From NCBI GenBank assembly GCA_963555705.1, contig OY743171.1, forward strand, positions 26,344,852 through 26,408,851: DNA of 64,000 nucleotides, written 5' to 3'. Below, one piece after another: positions 8,853-18,769 of this stretch. How positions within the stretch are numbered: the first letter of the stretch is position 1; the number at the start of each line of letters is the position of its first letter. Both the position numbers and the translations under genes were made by a program. The notes beneath the pieces are model-generated. The model ran no database searches and was not told the origin of the DNA. It was given only the letters and a program-made list of their open reading frames with translations. The DNA comes from Ligustrum vulgare (lineage: Eukaryota; Streptophyta; Magnoliopsida; Lamiales; Oleaceae).

Positions 8853-10115
8853 AGAGATAGATTTACTAATAGAAAATTTTGACCAATTAAATATTGATAA
8901 TTTAAACGAATACCAAATTTTAATGAATACTGGAGGAGCACCAAATCCAGCCCCAATAGGAACTTCTGAAGCTAAACCAGAATTACCAGATTCAGATGAA
9001 AGTTATGCACCTTTATATAGTAAACCACAAAAACAATATTATGATAGAATTAAAGAAAGACAACCACCAAAAGGAAATAGACATAGTGATAGATTTATAT
9101 CAAATGATGATTATAATAAACCCATAAATCATGGAGGAACAAAATTAGATTTAGATTGTAAGATAGATATTAAGAAAACCTTATTAGCTTGGGCAGAATC
9201 AATGATATTATTCTTTTTATATAACAAAGATGATACATGGGAAAGTACTGAAAGAAGAATAGACTACCTAGTTGCATCGTTTGAAGGAGATGTTTATAAC
9301 TGGTGGGAAGGAATTAATAATGATACTAAAGCATTAATAAGAAGAAATGTTCAAACTGAAATAATAAAATCAGATAACGAAGGTATAGAAAGATTAGTAG
9401 GATATATAGGAGATGAATTCCTAGGAGAAAATTGGATAAATAATGTTGAAAGAGAATCAATAAGAGAAAAAGATGATGCAAGAATCAAACTAATAAACCT
9501 AACAATTTGTGATATGTGTAAAATCAAATAATACATTTGTGAATTTAAAAAATACTACTATACCCAATTCTATAGTAATGAAAACCAGGAAGTGTACCAA
9601 GACATGTACTATAATAAATTACCAGGCATATGGAAAATATATTTTAAAATAAAATTTGAAAAATATTACAGAGATAATGATGGAATACCAAGGACATTAG
9701 GATCAAGAATAAAATTCTTATTTGAAAGATTAGCATATATATGTCAACAAATACAATTATTTAAAAAATCAGGAAAGTTAACCAAAATATGCTGTGAAGA
9801 TATGAAAAAACCTATACAATGGAGATGTCATAATGAAAGAAAAAATATCAAGAGAAAATTTTAAAATAGGAAGTTTAAAAAATTTAAAAATTTTAAGAAA
9901 AAATATATAAAACCTAAAAGAAGATACTATAAAAGAAAATATAGTTCAAATAAAAAACAGAGAAATAAACCATATAAAACAGATAACAGTAATGCAAATG
10001 TTGGAATTGCGGAGAAATATGACATATAAACCCAGATTGTACCAAGAAAAAGGTTAGAATATTACAAAAAGATTACTTAGAAATAAAAAATGAACTAAGT
10101 GAAATATGAATATTA
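8848..10115 (+). pseudogene. pararetroviral coat protein with zinc knuckle
   Basis: The first frame runs to a stop at 9531; the remainder follows in pieces (for example 9592-9864). An acidic N-terminus (PELPDSDESYAPLY) precedes a capsid core with W-rich blocks (FEGDVYNWWEGI, about 9280-9310) and YYRD-type segments. A CCHC finger (C-x2-C-x4-H-x4-C, 9999-10040, one stop inside) sits near the C-terminus after a Lys/Tyr-rich tract. This order is characteristic of caulimovirid coat proteins, which package genomic DNA and pregenomic RNA. Several stops make it non-functional. Confidence 0.75.
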
Positions 10116-10156
10116 CAATTAAGAAGTTTATATAAGTGAAATAGACTCAGAAAGTA

Positions 10157-11098
10157 ATGGATCAGAATCAGAATAAAGAGATAAAAGAAATAGAAGATAA
10201 TAATATTAATAAACAAGAATATGAAGGAATAGAAGGTTATGGATTAAAAATAACATTGATAACAATAAGTATAAGAAAATAAAAAAATTATCATTAGATT
10301 TAAAGATTGGAAGATGGGAATTTTTTTTACAGAATATGGAGAAGAGAAAGAATAGCAATAAATGAATACCATAAAATAGAAAAAACAATAGATGTTAGAA
10401 CAACCCATGGAACACATAAATTTAATCTATTAACAAAAAACACAGTCATGGAATTATTAACAAAGATTAATAAAAAACACAGTGAAAAGATTCAATATGC
10501 TTATTTGGCAGGAATATAAATAATGTTCAAATCTCTATTTAGAGAAGTGATAGATTCACCACTAACAGTAAGTTTACATGATGGAAGAATACTAAATTTA
10601 AAAGGTAGTCATTTAGGAATGGTAGAAGGAAATTTTGCATATAAAAAATTAATATTTACATGCTATCCAAAATACTGTGTATCATTAACAGATAGAAACT
10701 TTAACGAAGTTTTAGGATTACATTTCAAATCATAGAAATGATATAATGGAACCAGGAGATAAAATCATGACTATTGAATATAGAGCCTTATATACATTTA
10801 CTAATTCAAACTATGGAAACATTTATTCTAAAAAACCATTTATAGAAGTTCGTAAAGAATGTAAAGATTTTAGTAAAATTATAAGACCAGAAAAAAATAA
10901 CTTTAATACCAGAAAACTATGAATTTAATATAACAAAAAAAAAACCTGAAATTATAGAATTAATAGAAGAAGATTATCTTGATAAAATAACATTTGAAAA
11001 TGAAATAATAATTAGAAGATCACGGAGTCTTAGTCTACCTAATAGGAAATATTTAGGAGAAACTAGTAATATAAAAGTAATAAAACTTCAAGAAATGC
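10157..11098 (+). pseudogene. pararetroviral movement protein
   Basis: From an ATG at 10157 in shifting frames, the block YAYLAGI...MFKSLFREVIDSPLTV (about 10495-10575) is the 30K-type caulimovirid movement core. It is followed by SLHDGRILNLKGSHLG and a strand-rich region (GNFAYKKLIFTCYPKYCVSL). A C-terminal part (MEPGDKIMTIEYRALY, from 10746) follows after a stop and frame change. Such proteins form tubules through plasmodesmata. Frameshifts near a poly-T run at 10319-10328 and stops at 10517 and 10734 inactivate it. Confidence 0.72.
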
Positions 11099-11105
11099 TG
11101 GAAAT

Positions 11106-11462
11106 ATGAAAATAGAAGGAGAATATTTTAATGGAAAAGAAAATATAAAAGAACCAAACATATTAATAGATATAGGAGCTAGTGAATGTCATATAGCTAC
11201 AAATAAAAATAAAGGGTTAATAGCCCATAAAACCAAACCACATAGATACATTAATTTTGATGGACAAGAACATACTAGTCAATTTGAAGTTAAAGTATTA
11301 ATAAAATTGGAGGAATTAGCCTTTTAGTACCATGTTATATAGATAACAATATGGATATAAGACCTCATATATTATTAGGAATGAGTTTCCTAAATGGATT
11401 ATAAGATTAAAGTATAAAAAGAGAAGGATTGCATATAACTCAAGATGGAAAAACAATACTGT
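11106..11462 (+). pseudogene. pararetroviral protease-like domain 1
   Basis: An open frame from ATG 11106 has the retropepsin-type phrase ILIDIGASECHIA (about 11160-11200), in which the usual D-T-G-A is D-I-G-A. After a frameshift near 11320 comes the partner motif HILLGMSFL (about 11367-11395) and a trailing strand (GLHITQDGKTILC). These are the two halves of one aspartic protease fold. A second, separate copy of the same layout follows at once. Confidence 0.6.
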
Positions 11463-11474
11463 GTAAAAAATGAA

Positions 11475-11926
11475 ATGAATAATCAGATAAGTTTTCCATT
11501 AGCTATTTACATACAATTTACTATTGTTGAAACAAATACAACAACTTGTGCATTAATTGATACATGAAGTGATATATCAATAGTTAAAAGTTTCTTAATA
11601 AAATCATGGAATAATACAAATAAAATAAAAATAACTGGAATAACAAGAAAAACTACTCAAATAATACAGAGTGCTGAAAAAATTGATATAATACTTGGAA
11701 GCAAACAAGTCATAATAAATCAAGTATATAATTATAATATCCTAGAATGTGATATATTACTAGGAAATGACTTTATACAACAATTTCAATATTATAAACA
11801 AAATAATTATATGATAATGTTACAAACACCTTGTGCATATTTGCTAAAAATACCAAGAGAATTTAAACCATACAGAGTTCAGCCAGCCCAACGTGGTGGT
11901 AAATGGGAAAAAACACCAATCATATA
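11475..11926 (+). pseudogene. pararetroviral protease domain 2
   Basis: A second frame holds ALIDT-stop-SDIS (active-site region, about 11550-11580, the G codon replaced by TGA) and CDILLGNDFI about 65 residues later (11750-11785). It then ends in a Pro/Arg-rich tether leading to RT. The LLGNDF motif is the form usually seen in caulimovirid proteases, so this may be the ancestral enzyme and domain 1 the extra copy. Confidence 0.62.
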
Positions 11927-11987
11927 AGATAAAATAAAAAAATAACATAATTATATACAAAAAGGTTTTAAAAACGGAAATAGAAAT

Positions 11988-12780
11988 TAGTATGGAGAGA
12001 ATCATTGAAAAATTAGAAAAAAATTATGGAGAAAACCCATTATTATTTTGGAAGCCATATCATCCTAAAGCCAAAATAGAATTAACAGAAAATGTTATCA
12101 TAAGAGTTAGACCTATGATGTATACTTTATCAGATACACAAGAATTCAAAACCCAAATTAAATAATTACTTGATTAAAAACTTATCATACCTAGTAGTGG
12201 ACCTCATAGTAGTCCAGTTTTTATGGTTATGAAACATTCTGAACAGGTTAGAGGAAAAGCAAGAATGGTAATAAATTATAAAGAATTAAATAAATATACC
12301 AAATTTGATGGATACTTTTTACCAAATAAAGAAGTACTAATAAACCTTGTAAAAGAAAAACAATATTACTCCAAATTTGATTGCAAATCAGGATTTTATC
12401 AAGTCAAGATGGAAGAAGATAACATACAATATATAGCATTCAGTACACCTCAAGGTAAGTACGAATGGATGGTTATGCCTTTTGGATTGAAAAATGCACC
12501 ACAAATATACCAAAGAAAAATGGATAATATATTTAGAAAATTTAATGAATTTTTAATTGTCTAATTGATGATATATTAATATGTTCTAATAATAAAAAAG
12601 AACACAGAAATCATTTAATAAAATTTATAAATGAATGCAAAAAGGAAGGAATTGTTCTTTCAAAGAATAAAGCTATAATATAAAAATAAGAAATTGATTT
12701 TCTTGGGTTATCAATAGATAAAAAAGGAATAAAACTACAACCCACATATCTAAAAAGATAATAAATTTTCCAAATAAATT
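11988..12780 (+). pseudogene. pararetroviral reverse transcriptase
   Basis: RT motifs occur in order: a SSPVFMV block, RMVINYKELN (about 12265-12290), FDCKSGFYQVKM (about 12375-12410), [17 protein letters not shown] (about 12475-12525), then the catalytic IDDIL with [10 protein letters not shown] (12560-12620), reached only after a frameshift. The family copies pregenomic RNA into DNA. The aspartate pair is still visible, but stops at 12163, 12175 and 12562 and the frameshift at the active site abolish function. Confidence 0.85.
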
Positions 12781-13375
12781 AAAATCAAAGGAACGGAAAC
12801 AAAAATTCTTAGGATGTTTAAATTATGCAGAAGGATTTATTGAAAACTTTTAAAAAAAGAGACATAAAATTCAAATTTTACTCAGGAAAATAAATACTAA
12901 AGGATGGAGTGATGAACATACAGAAATTGTTAAATCACTTAAAGAAGAATGCAAAAATTTACCAAAACTAAGATTACCAGATGAAAAAGATAATATGATT
13001 GTAAATACTGATGCCTTAGATAAATATTGGGTAGCAATATTAAAAACAGATTTAAATGAAATTTGCAGATATTCTAGTGGAACATTTAACCAAGCAGAAA
13101 TAAATTATACCACTCATGAAAAAGAATTACTAGCGATTATCAGAGGAATAAAAAAGTTTTCATTATTCTTATTATCTAAAAAATTCATCGTTGAAACTGA
13201 TAACTCTCAAGTTGCAGGATTAATCAAAACTAAATTGCCACCAGAACCTCAATATAGCCTACACAGATGGCAAGCTTATTTGGCATTTTAAAATTTTGAT
13301 ATAATTCACATTAAGGGTATTAATAACTATCTTACAGATTTTTTAAACAGGAATATTGAATTTGCAGATGGATAA
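12780..13375 (+). pseudogene. pararetroviral RNase H
   Basis: Follows RT. NTDALDKYW (first catalytic D), THEKELLAI (E) and ETDN (D) lie at about 13000-13210 in one clean frame (12995-13291). After a stop at 13291, INNYLTDFLNR gives the last D and the gene ends in TAA at 13373-13375. Four acidic residues of the RNase H1 fold are visible. The stop codon overlaps the ATG of the next gene by eight bases. Confidence 0.8.
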
Positions 13376-14452
13376 TATCAAGAAATCCTTGATAGATGCC
13401 AAGGAGCGAATCAAATTCTTATATGAAGAAGCTGAAGATATAAAGATGGGAATCGAACAACTTGGAGAAACTCTCCAAGAAAGTTTTAAACAACTGATGG
13501 AAATCTCAACTTTTCATTACAATTATACCAAAGAATTGCGCGATAATATAATTGAGATTGAATTTCAGTTTAAATCGTTATTTACCAAACAGGTTTTACC
13601 AACAATACAAACAGGTACAATACAACCAGGTACATCATATGGAAGCAGTGGTGGACCATTGATCAAAAGAGATGAAAGTCCAAAGAAGGTTACTATAAAT
13701 GAATCCAGTCCAAAGAAATTGACAATCAATACGAAAGATGAACATACAAGAGTTATAAAAATCCGTGCTGAGGAGGAAGATGACTCTCCTTTTTTTACCA
13801 AGAGAAGACGAATATAAGCAAATGCCAGAATCATTTATGAACTCCAAGAAAGTGATTGCTATTACATTTCTTCAGGAGATCATGTTTACCCACGATTAAT
13901 TGTTACCCAAGGAGGAGATCCAGTTATGACAAAAATGGCAGCTGATTATGGATTTTTGGATCTTATTTACCCAGGCAAAGATTTAAAGGAAATTGATAAA
14001 TTTGACAATCTATTAAAAGGTGAAATATCAAAATTTTCTCAAGGAAACCTATTTATTTAAAATTTTACTCAATCAGCCCTGAAATTGATGGAAGGATGTA
14101 CTATCCTGTTGAACACATCATTACAATCAGATATGTTGCAAGAAATTTTCAGATTGAAGTTGGAAAAAATACCAAACCAGTACCAAACATTACCAGATCA
14201 TGGTTTAGATCCCGAAGAGTTTTGGGAATTAAAGTCCTTTACAATATTGCCAAAAATTTATATGATAAAAAATTCAAATGCATATGCCAATACGAAGGAT
14301 GGACCCTTGTTACAAATGGAGGACATGAAAAATCAACCATTCTAAAGGATTACATCAACAAATTTGATATTCATCAAATTCATGGAAGCTTTGTGACTTT
14401 ACAAGAAGCGCGTATAGCCATGAAATGCCCCACATGCCAACAAAAAAGATGA
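13368..14452 (+). pseudogene. transactivator/viroplasmin-like protein (last ORF)
   Basis: The ATG at 13368 overlaps the end of the pol gene. The frame has an N-terminal coiled-coil-like part, a Ser/Pro-rich middle, a basic FFTKRRRI patch before the stop at 13815-13817, and continues in frame (YYISSGDHVYPRLIV, GFLDLIYPGKDL) to 14061. After a frameshift a C-terminal part ends with GSFVTLQEARIAMKCPTC. Position after RNase H and the YY-x-YP / FxTLQEA pattern suggest the caulimovirid translational transactivator, which supports polycistronic translation and forms inclusion bodies. The match is weak, so the name is provisional. Confidence 0.5.
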
Positions 14453-14615
14453 TGGACAGCTGGAATCAACAAAGAGGATGCTGACAATGAAGATAGAATG
14501 GAATGTACTTTTTACAACAAGCCAAGACAACACCATGTGATCGCTTTAGAAACGAAGATAAGATAGAAGGACAGGTATCCTTTGTAATGTGATATAAAGT
14601 TTTCAATTATTTATG
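14453..14615 (+). other. viral intergenic region upstream of the promoter
   Basis: Non-coding after the last ORF. It probably holds enhancer sequences of the pregenomic promoter, but I cannot assign individual sites. Confidence 0.35.
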
Positions 14616-14674
14616 TAACGTATGCAATGATGTAAGAAGAAAATAATTGAGCCTCATGTAAGTATTATAAATAA
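14616..14674 (+). promoter_or_regulatory. pararetroviral pregenomic RNA promoter
   Basis: TATAAATAA at 14666-14674 is preceded by an activation-sequence-like patch (aatgatgtaagaagaaaa, about 14628-14645). Position directly after the last ORF and 135 bases before an AATAAA matches the 35S-type promoter layout. Transcription would start near 14700. Confidence 0.6.
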
Positions 14675-14801
14675 AGGCATAAGAGTTAGGATAAAAACAA
14701 AAGGAGTCAAAGAAAGTTGATTGAGCACTCAGTCTGTGAGAAAGCCAAATCTCTGTCTTTGAAAATTCTCATACCAATTTGTGTACCAAACTTTTGATAT
14801 C

Positions 14802-14807
14802 AATAAA
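14802..14807 (+). terminator. pararetroviral poly(A) signal
   Basis: AATAAA about 100 bases after the predicted start. In caulimovirids the signal is passed once and used on the second pass, giving a short terminal repeat on the pregenomic RNA. Confidence 0.6.
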
Positions 14808-15147
14808 ACTTCAAACGTTTTATAAAAATAATGAGTTTCTAAATTTCTGTCTTCTGAATCCTATTTCCTAGAAGAAGATATATTATTAAGAAAACTCCCT
14901 ACACTTTGTCCAGAAATATTTTCCATTAAATTGTTATACAGTGAAGGCATGGAGTCAGGAAAGGCTAATTACCCGTGAAGGCGAGAGGCTGTTGAAGGGT
15001 GTGATAGCAAAAACCTGTAAGCCTGAAGGTCACTAAAAAAAGAAGGAAGATACAAATGTACAAAGAAACGGAAAAGAGGTTAGTATTCTTAATATATCTG
15101 TCTTATGGAATTAGGTGTAAGAAACATTTTTGAAAAAGAAAATTATC
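14808..15147 (+). other. pararetroviral leader-like region
   Basis: Non-coding, with repeated gtgaaggc / gcctgaaggtcac phrases that could pair into stems. Consistent with a structured leader, though I could not fold it. Confidence 0.35.
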
Positions 15148-15500
15148 ATGGGAGAACATAGGATTATTAAATTTAATTATCAAAACAATCCATACAAAGA
15201 TGAATATCATAGCATAATCGAACCTTTGTTCATGTATAAACAATTTACTAGACCTAACAATGAAATAAAAAAGTTATATCATATTTATATGCCATGTTTA
15301 TTAGCCGTTTATCCTAAATTTAAATAATTATTTGGAATAGAAATTACTAAGTCAATCATTTATTTTTCACTTGATAGTGATAATACTGAAATAAATAATG
15401 AATTGTATTTAGAATATGTATTTAGCAGTGACAATGATTATGATCCAGTAATAGATTATGATAGTGATGGAAGAGATGAATCATTCTTTACCAATTTTTG
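15148..15500 (+). pseudogene. pararetroviral leader-distal ORF a
   Basis: The ATG at 15148 opens a 59-residue frame with a stop at 15325-15327; the same frame then continues as an acidic Tyr/Asp-rich tail (SSDNDYDPVIDYDSDG) to about 15500. Composition matches the viral genes and not the flanks. No family recognised. It is the first of five closely packed small ORFs between the leader and the end of the copy. Confidence 0.4.
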
Positions 15501-15515
15501 AAAAAAATTGATATC

Positions 15516-15755
15516 ATGAATAAAAGAAATTATATTATGAAAAAACCCAAATCTAAAAGAGGAACATATAAAGTTGGATATAAAAATGAAATCAATAAAG
15601 TAGAATATCAAGAACAACTTTATGCATCACATGAAATACTTAAAAGTTTTAAAAATAATATAATGGAAAACTTTGCTATAGGAACTATAAGATCTATAGT
15701 TGTACAAGATATTCAAAACATAATAAATAAATTAGAAAAAAAGGAAAAAATATAA
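15516..15755 (+). CDS. pararetroviral leader-distal ORF b
   Basis: An intact 79-codon frame from ATG 15516, basic at the N-terminus (KKPKSKRGTYKVGY) and helical after it. The stop lies one base before the next ATG (15757). Function unknown. Confidence 0.42.
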   Translation: MNKRNYIMKKPKSKRGTYKVGYKNEINKVEYQEQLYASHEILKSFKNNIMENFAIGTIRSIVVQDIQNIINKLEKKEKI

Positions 15756-15756
15756 T

Positions 15757-15867
15757 ATGTCAAAGTATAACATACCACTTGAACCAAGTATAGATATCAT
15801 AACTGATATTGATATTATTAATTCTCAGACATTAATTGAATTTGAAAAATTAATTGAAACTTTATAA
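15757..15867 (+). CDS. pararetroviral leader-distal ORF c
   Basis: An intact 36-codon frame that begins one base after ORF b stops. Ile/Asp/Glu-rich. Too short to identify; tight spacing is the main reason to list it. Confidence 0.3.
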   Translation: MSKYNIPLEPSIDIITDIDIINSQTLIEFEKLIETL

Positions 15868-15896
15868 AACCAAATTGAACAGTTTTATTCAACAAA

Positions 15897-16124
15897 ATGC
15901 CAGGATATACTATTAAAGGATTAAATAAACTTTTAGAAAAAGTATTAGGAAAAATGGATAGAATTGTATCTCACTTAAGGAATATAGATAAATCATCTGA
16001 AGAATATTACATACTCTTAGAAAATTATGATCAACTTATGATAGACTATTATGATATTATAGATCGAAAAATAGATTTATACAAAACAATTCAAAATAAT
16101 AACAAAAATAGATGCCAGGATTAA
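15897..16124 (+). CDS. pararetroviral leader-distal ORF d (MPG protein 1)
   Basis: An intact 75-codon frame starting MPGYTIKGLNKLLEK, with helical heptad-like Leu/Ile spacing. Its last 13 bases overlap ORF e, whose product also starts MPG. Function unknown. Confidence 0.42.
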   Translation: MPGYTIKGLNKLLEKVLGKMDRIVSHLRNIDKSSEEYYILLENYDQLMIDYYDIIDRKIDLYKTIQNNNKNRCQD

Positions 16125-16252
16125 CTAAAAAAAAAGAAATTGAAATCATTGAGATAGGAATGAATGAAATAATTTATCTTATTAAAAATGATAAAATAAA
16201 TCGGGAGAATATTATGAAAATACAAGAAAAAATACATCTATTAAAAAATTGA
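16112..16252 (+). CDS. pararetroviral leader-distal ORF e (MPG protein 2)
   Basis: An intact 46-codon frame starting MPGLTKKKEIEIIEIG, overlapping the end of ORF d. The shared MPG start and similar helix-forming composition hint at a tandem duplication of ORF d, but the similarity is short. Confidence 0.35.
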   Translation: MPGLTKKKEIEIIEIGMNEIIYLIKNDKINRENIMKIQEKIHLLKN

Positions 16253-17609
16253 TTACAAAACATAAAACAAAGAGTTACAATATAAAATTAACCAAAAATT
16301 TAAGGACCAATCCCATAATGCTTGATAAAAGGATTAAATCGTCAACAACTATTTAGAATTTTGGCCTTATTAGGCTATCTGTATACCTATCTGTACAACT
16401 ATCTGTATGAATAGCATGATCCTTTTTACATCTGTAAATGGGTCTTGATCGGCCCATTTACGAAAAATAATACTTAACACAATGAAACGTCATCATGTGG
16501 AAAACTAAAGATGACTTTGGGAGGCAAAATATTAGCTCATCGTGAGAGCTGATAAATGTTGTAAAATGTCAAATTTCAAGGATCCAACAGATAAATCAAT
16601 ATTCGAAAGAGAAAAATAAATTGATTTTCCCAAGAAATGAGGAAAACCAACGACTGTTTTAGGCTAAATCTCTCAAAACGCTTCCATCAAAATCCTCATC
16701 TATTGTAATAAACTCACTTTTGTTATCTATAATCTTTCTGGATGTGCTCTTCTCCTGATTTGTAGCAAAATTATTATCATCCTCTGCATCTTCTCAAATG
16801 TGAAAAAACCCTAAGTTTCATGCATTTGATATTGGTATGATATATTTTTCCAAAATTTATCTTACGAGTTGCTTTGATGTGTTTAAAATGTAATTATTTG
16901 AGTTTTGCTTGTTCTGGGATGTAGTTTTCAGTTTTAACTTCATACGTTGAGAAAATCTTGATCTAGATTGTGAGTAATCAAGTTGTGCGCATGTCTGGTT
17001 GTTAACAGACTTCAAAGTAGGTTAACCAACCTATTGCAAAGTCGGTTAACCAAATTGACTATGGAGTCGGTTAACTGACCTAATGTGAAGTTGGTTAACC
17101 GACTTTGTAGTCTTTTCACCAATTGATTAACCTTCTTGTTTAATTCTTTGAATTCATTTTTTGTCCTTTAATGAATTTCAGTGTTAACACTTGCACAATT
17201 TTTAATTTTTTTTTTTTTTTTGGATAATGCAGATATGGATGATACTACATTAATTCAAATTTGTTACTATGGTGAGTTCGTGAAGAATGATCAATGTAGA
17301 TGTGTATGAAATTGGAGTCAGGGTAATAAAGAAGCTTAAGGCTCTGTTCTCTTTACTGTTTTGAAGTCGTTTTCTATTTTTATTTTCGAAAACACTAAAA
17401 ACTTATTCTCTTTACCATTTTCGAAAACGCATTTTGGATTTTTTTTTACACAACGTAAAATGCTCAAAACCTCATTTTGGGCTTTTTAGTGTATTTCAAC
17501 AAAAAGATGTTTAAAACACGGAAAACGCATTTTGATATTTTTTTTAAGAATTATCCTCACTTGGACCTAAGCTTAAAATAATAATTTTTCTTGGGAGAAT
17601 TATCCTAGC
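16253..17609. other. unassigned non-coding region
   Basis: Viral-type composition fades soon after 16300. The stretch contains repeated tatctgta phrases (16375-16410), a cluster of GGTTAACC words (17017-17130), a poly-T run (17205-17222) and imperfect ttttcgaaaa repeats (17380-17540). No gene is recognisable. Confidence 0.4.
17017..17130. repeat. cluster of GGTTAACC palindromic words
   Basis: Variants of GTCGGTTAACC occur five to six times within about 115 bases at roughly 25-base spacing (GTAGGTTAACC, GTCGGTTAACC, GTCGGTTAACT, GTTGGTTAACC then GAC). The core is self-complementary. Confidence 0.6.
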
Positions 17610-18189
17610 TAGGAGTGGGCATTTTTTCCTTGAACCGGTGGAATCAGACTGGAACCGTTTGGAACCGATCGGTTCGGATCGGGTTCGAACAAAGAATAAA
17701 TCAATTTTGGGACTTATGGTAGGAACCGAACGGTTCTGGTCCGGTTATTGGTTCTTTTTTTAGAAATGAAATTTAATTTGGTTCTCGGGTTGGTTCTTTA
17801 ATTTATTTATTTTTTGAGTGAAATATTAAAAGATCACGATTCACGTCTTCTGTCTTCCTCAAATTTAGGGTCTTGTTTCCTTTTTTATTTTCGACAGATT
17901 CCTTCTTCTTCTTTATTTCTTTAATTATTTTTTAGTTTCTTATAATCAAATCAATTAACCTATTACGTATCAATTCCCAAATAACAATTACCAAACCAAG
18001 TCCGTCGACACTACCTAATTATTTCTTTAATTACCAAATACAAAATCCTTAACTTCTTTTATTACTAAATACCAAACCGAACTGAACCGAAATTAATTGG
18101 TTCGGTTCCGGTTCGGTTCCATTACAAAGATTCTCATTGGTACTTGATTCAGTTCGATTTCTTTAGGAACCGGACTGCACCCAAACCTA
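17610..18189. mobile_element. hAT-like MITE rich in GAACCG
   Basis: The ends are TAGGAGTGGGC and, inverted, TAGGTTTGGGTGC, resembling hAT-type termini. The flanks are an 8-bp direct repeat with one mismatch: ATCCTAGC (17602-17609) and ATCCTAGT (18190-18197). The 580-bp interior has no transposase and is dominated by GGTTCGGTTCC / GGAACCG words near both ends. Non-autonomous. Confidence 0.65.
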
Positions 18190-18197
18190 ATCCTAGT

Positions 18198-18769
18198 TTG
18201 GAAGTAAGCCTAAATAAAGTTTTTTTTTCGGAGAATGATCCTAGTTTGGAACTAATCTTAAAATAAAGTTTTATTGAATTCAATATCAACATTACAAAAA
18301 AAAAAAAATTAAGTGGGAATTCTTTTTGTTATATTTCAAAAAATGCCTTGATAAACGAACTCTGGTTGTTTTGAAAGAAGTTGCATTTTCTGATTTTAAT
18401 AGAACTAGAGCTTCCTCAAATCCTAAACCCGACCAAGCTTTGTTAATATTGACTCTTAGCGCTTACATTAGTATGTTGCAGGTAACTATGTTTTCAGTAT
18501 ATTGTGAAAGAATATTTGAGTTTAAACCAGTAGTATTCTACAAGCAAATTAATTAAAAATAGTTTAAGTATTCTGCAAAATTTCAAACATAACGAGTTTT
18601 TCAGGTTTTCATTTTCAAAAACAGTTTTCAAAATGACAAACCAAAACGCAATTTCAGCAAATTTGAAAACAAAAATAAAAACAGGAAACATAAAACATTT
18701 TCGAAAATGAAAATATAAAATAAATTACAAACATAATGTCGCCTAATTTTCTCACTTTAACTCAAGGTT
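18198..18769. other. unassigned AT-rich stretch with possible old TIRs
   Basis: Ends with ttttcgaaaatg-type sequence that is roughly inverse to 17340-17540, so 17340-18740 may be a decayed MULE-like element hosting the MITE. The evidence is weak. No coding signal. Confidence 0.25.

Larger units (their letters stand above)
7739..16252 (+). mobile_element. endogenous pararetrovirus (Caulimoviridae), degenerate
   Basis: An 8.5-kb, strikingly AT-rich block starts exactly at a tRNA-Met-type primer site and has caulimovirid genes in order on the plus strand: small ORFs, coat protein with CCHC finger, movement protein, protease, RT, RNase H, transactivator-like protein, then a TATA/AATAAA region. 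Coat protein before movement protein and a separate last gene recall cavemovirus- or solendovirus-like genomes; that assignment is tentative. Every long gene has stops or frameshifts and there is no integrase, as expected for an old passive integration. Such copies are usually inert or a source of silencing RNAs. Confidence 0.88.
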
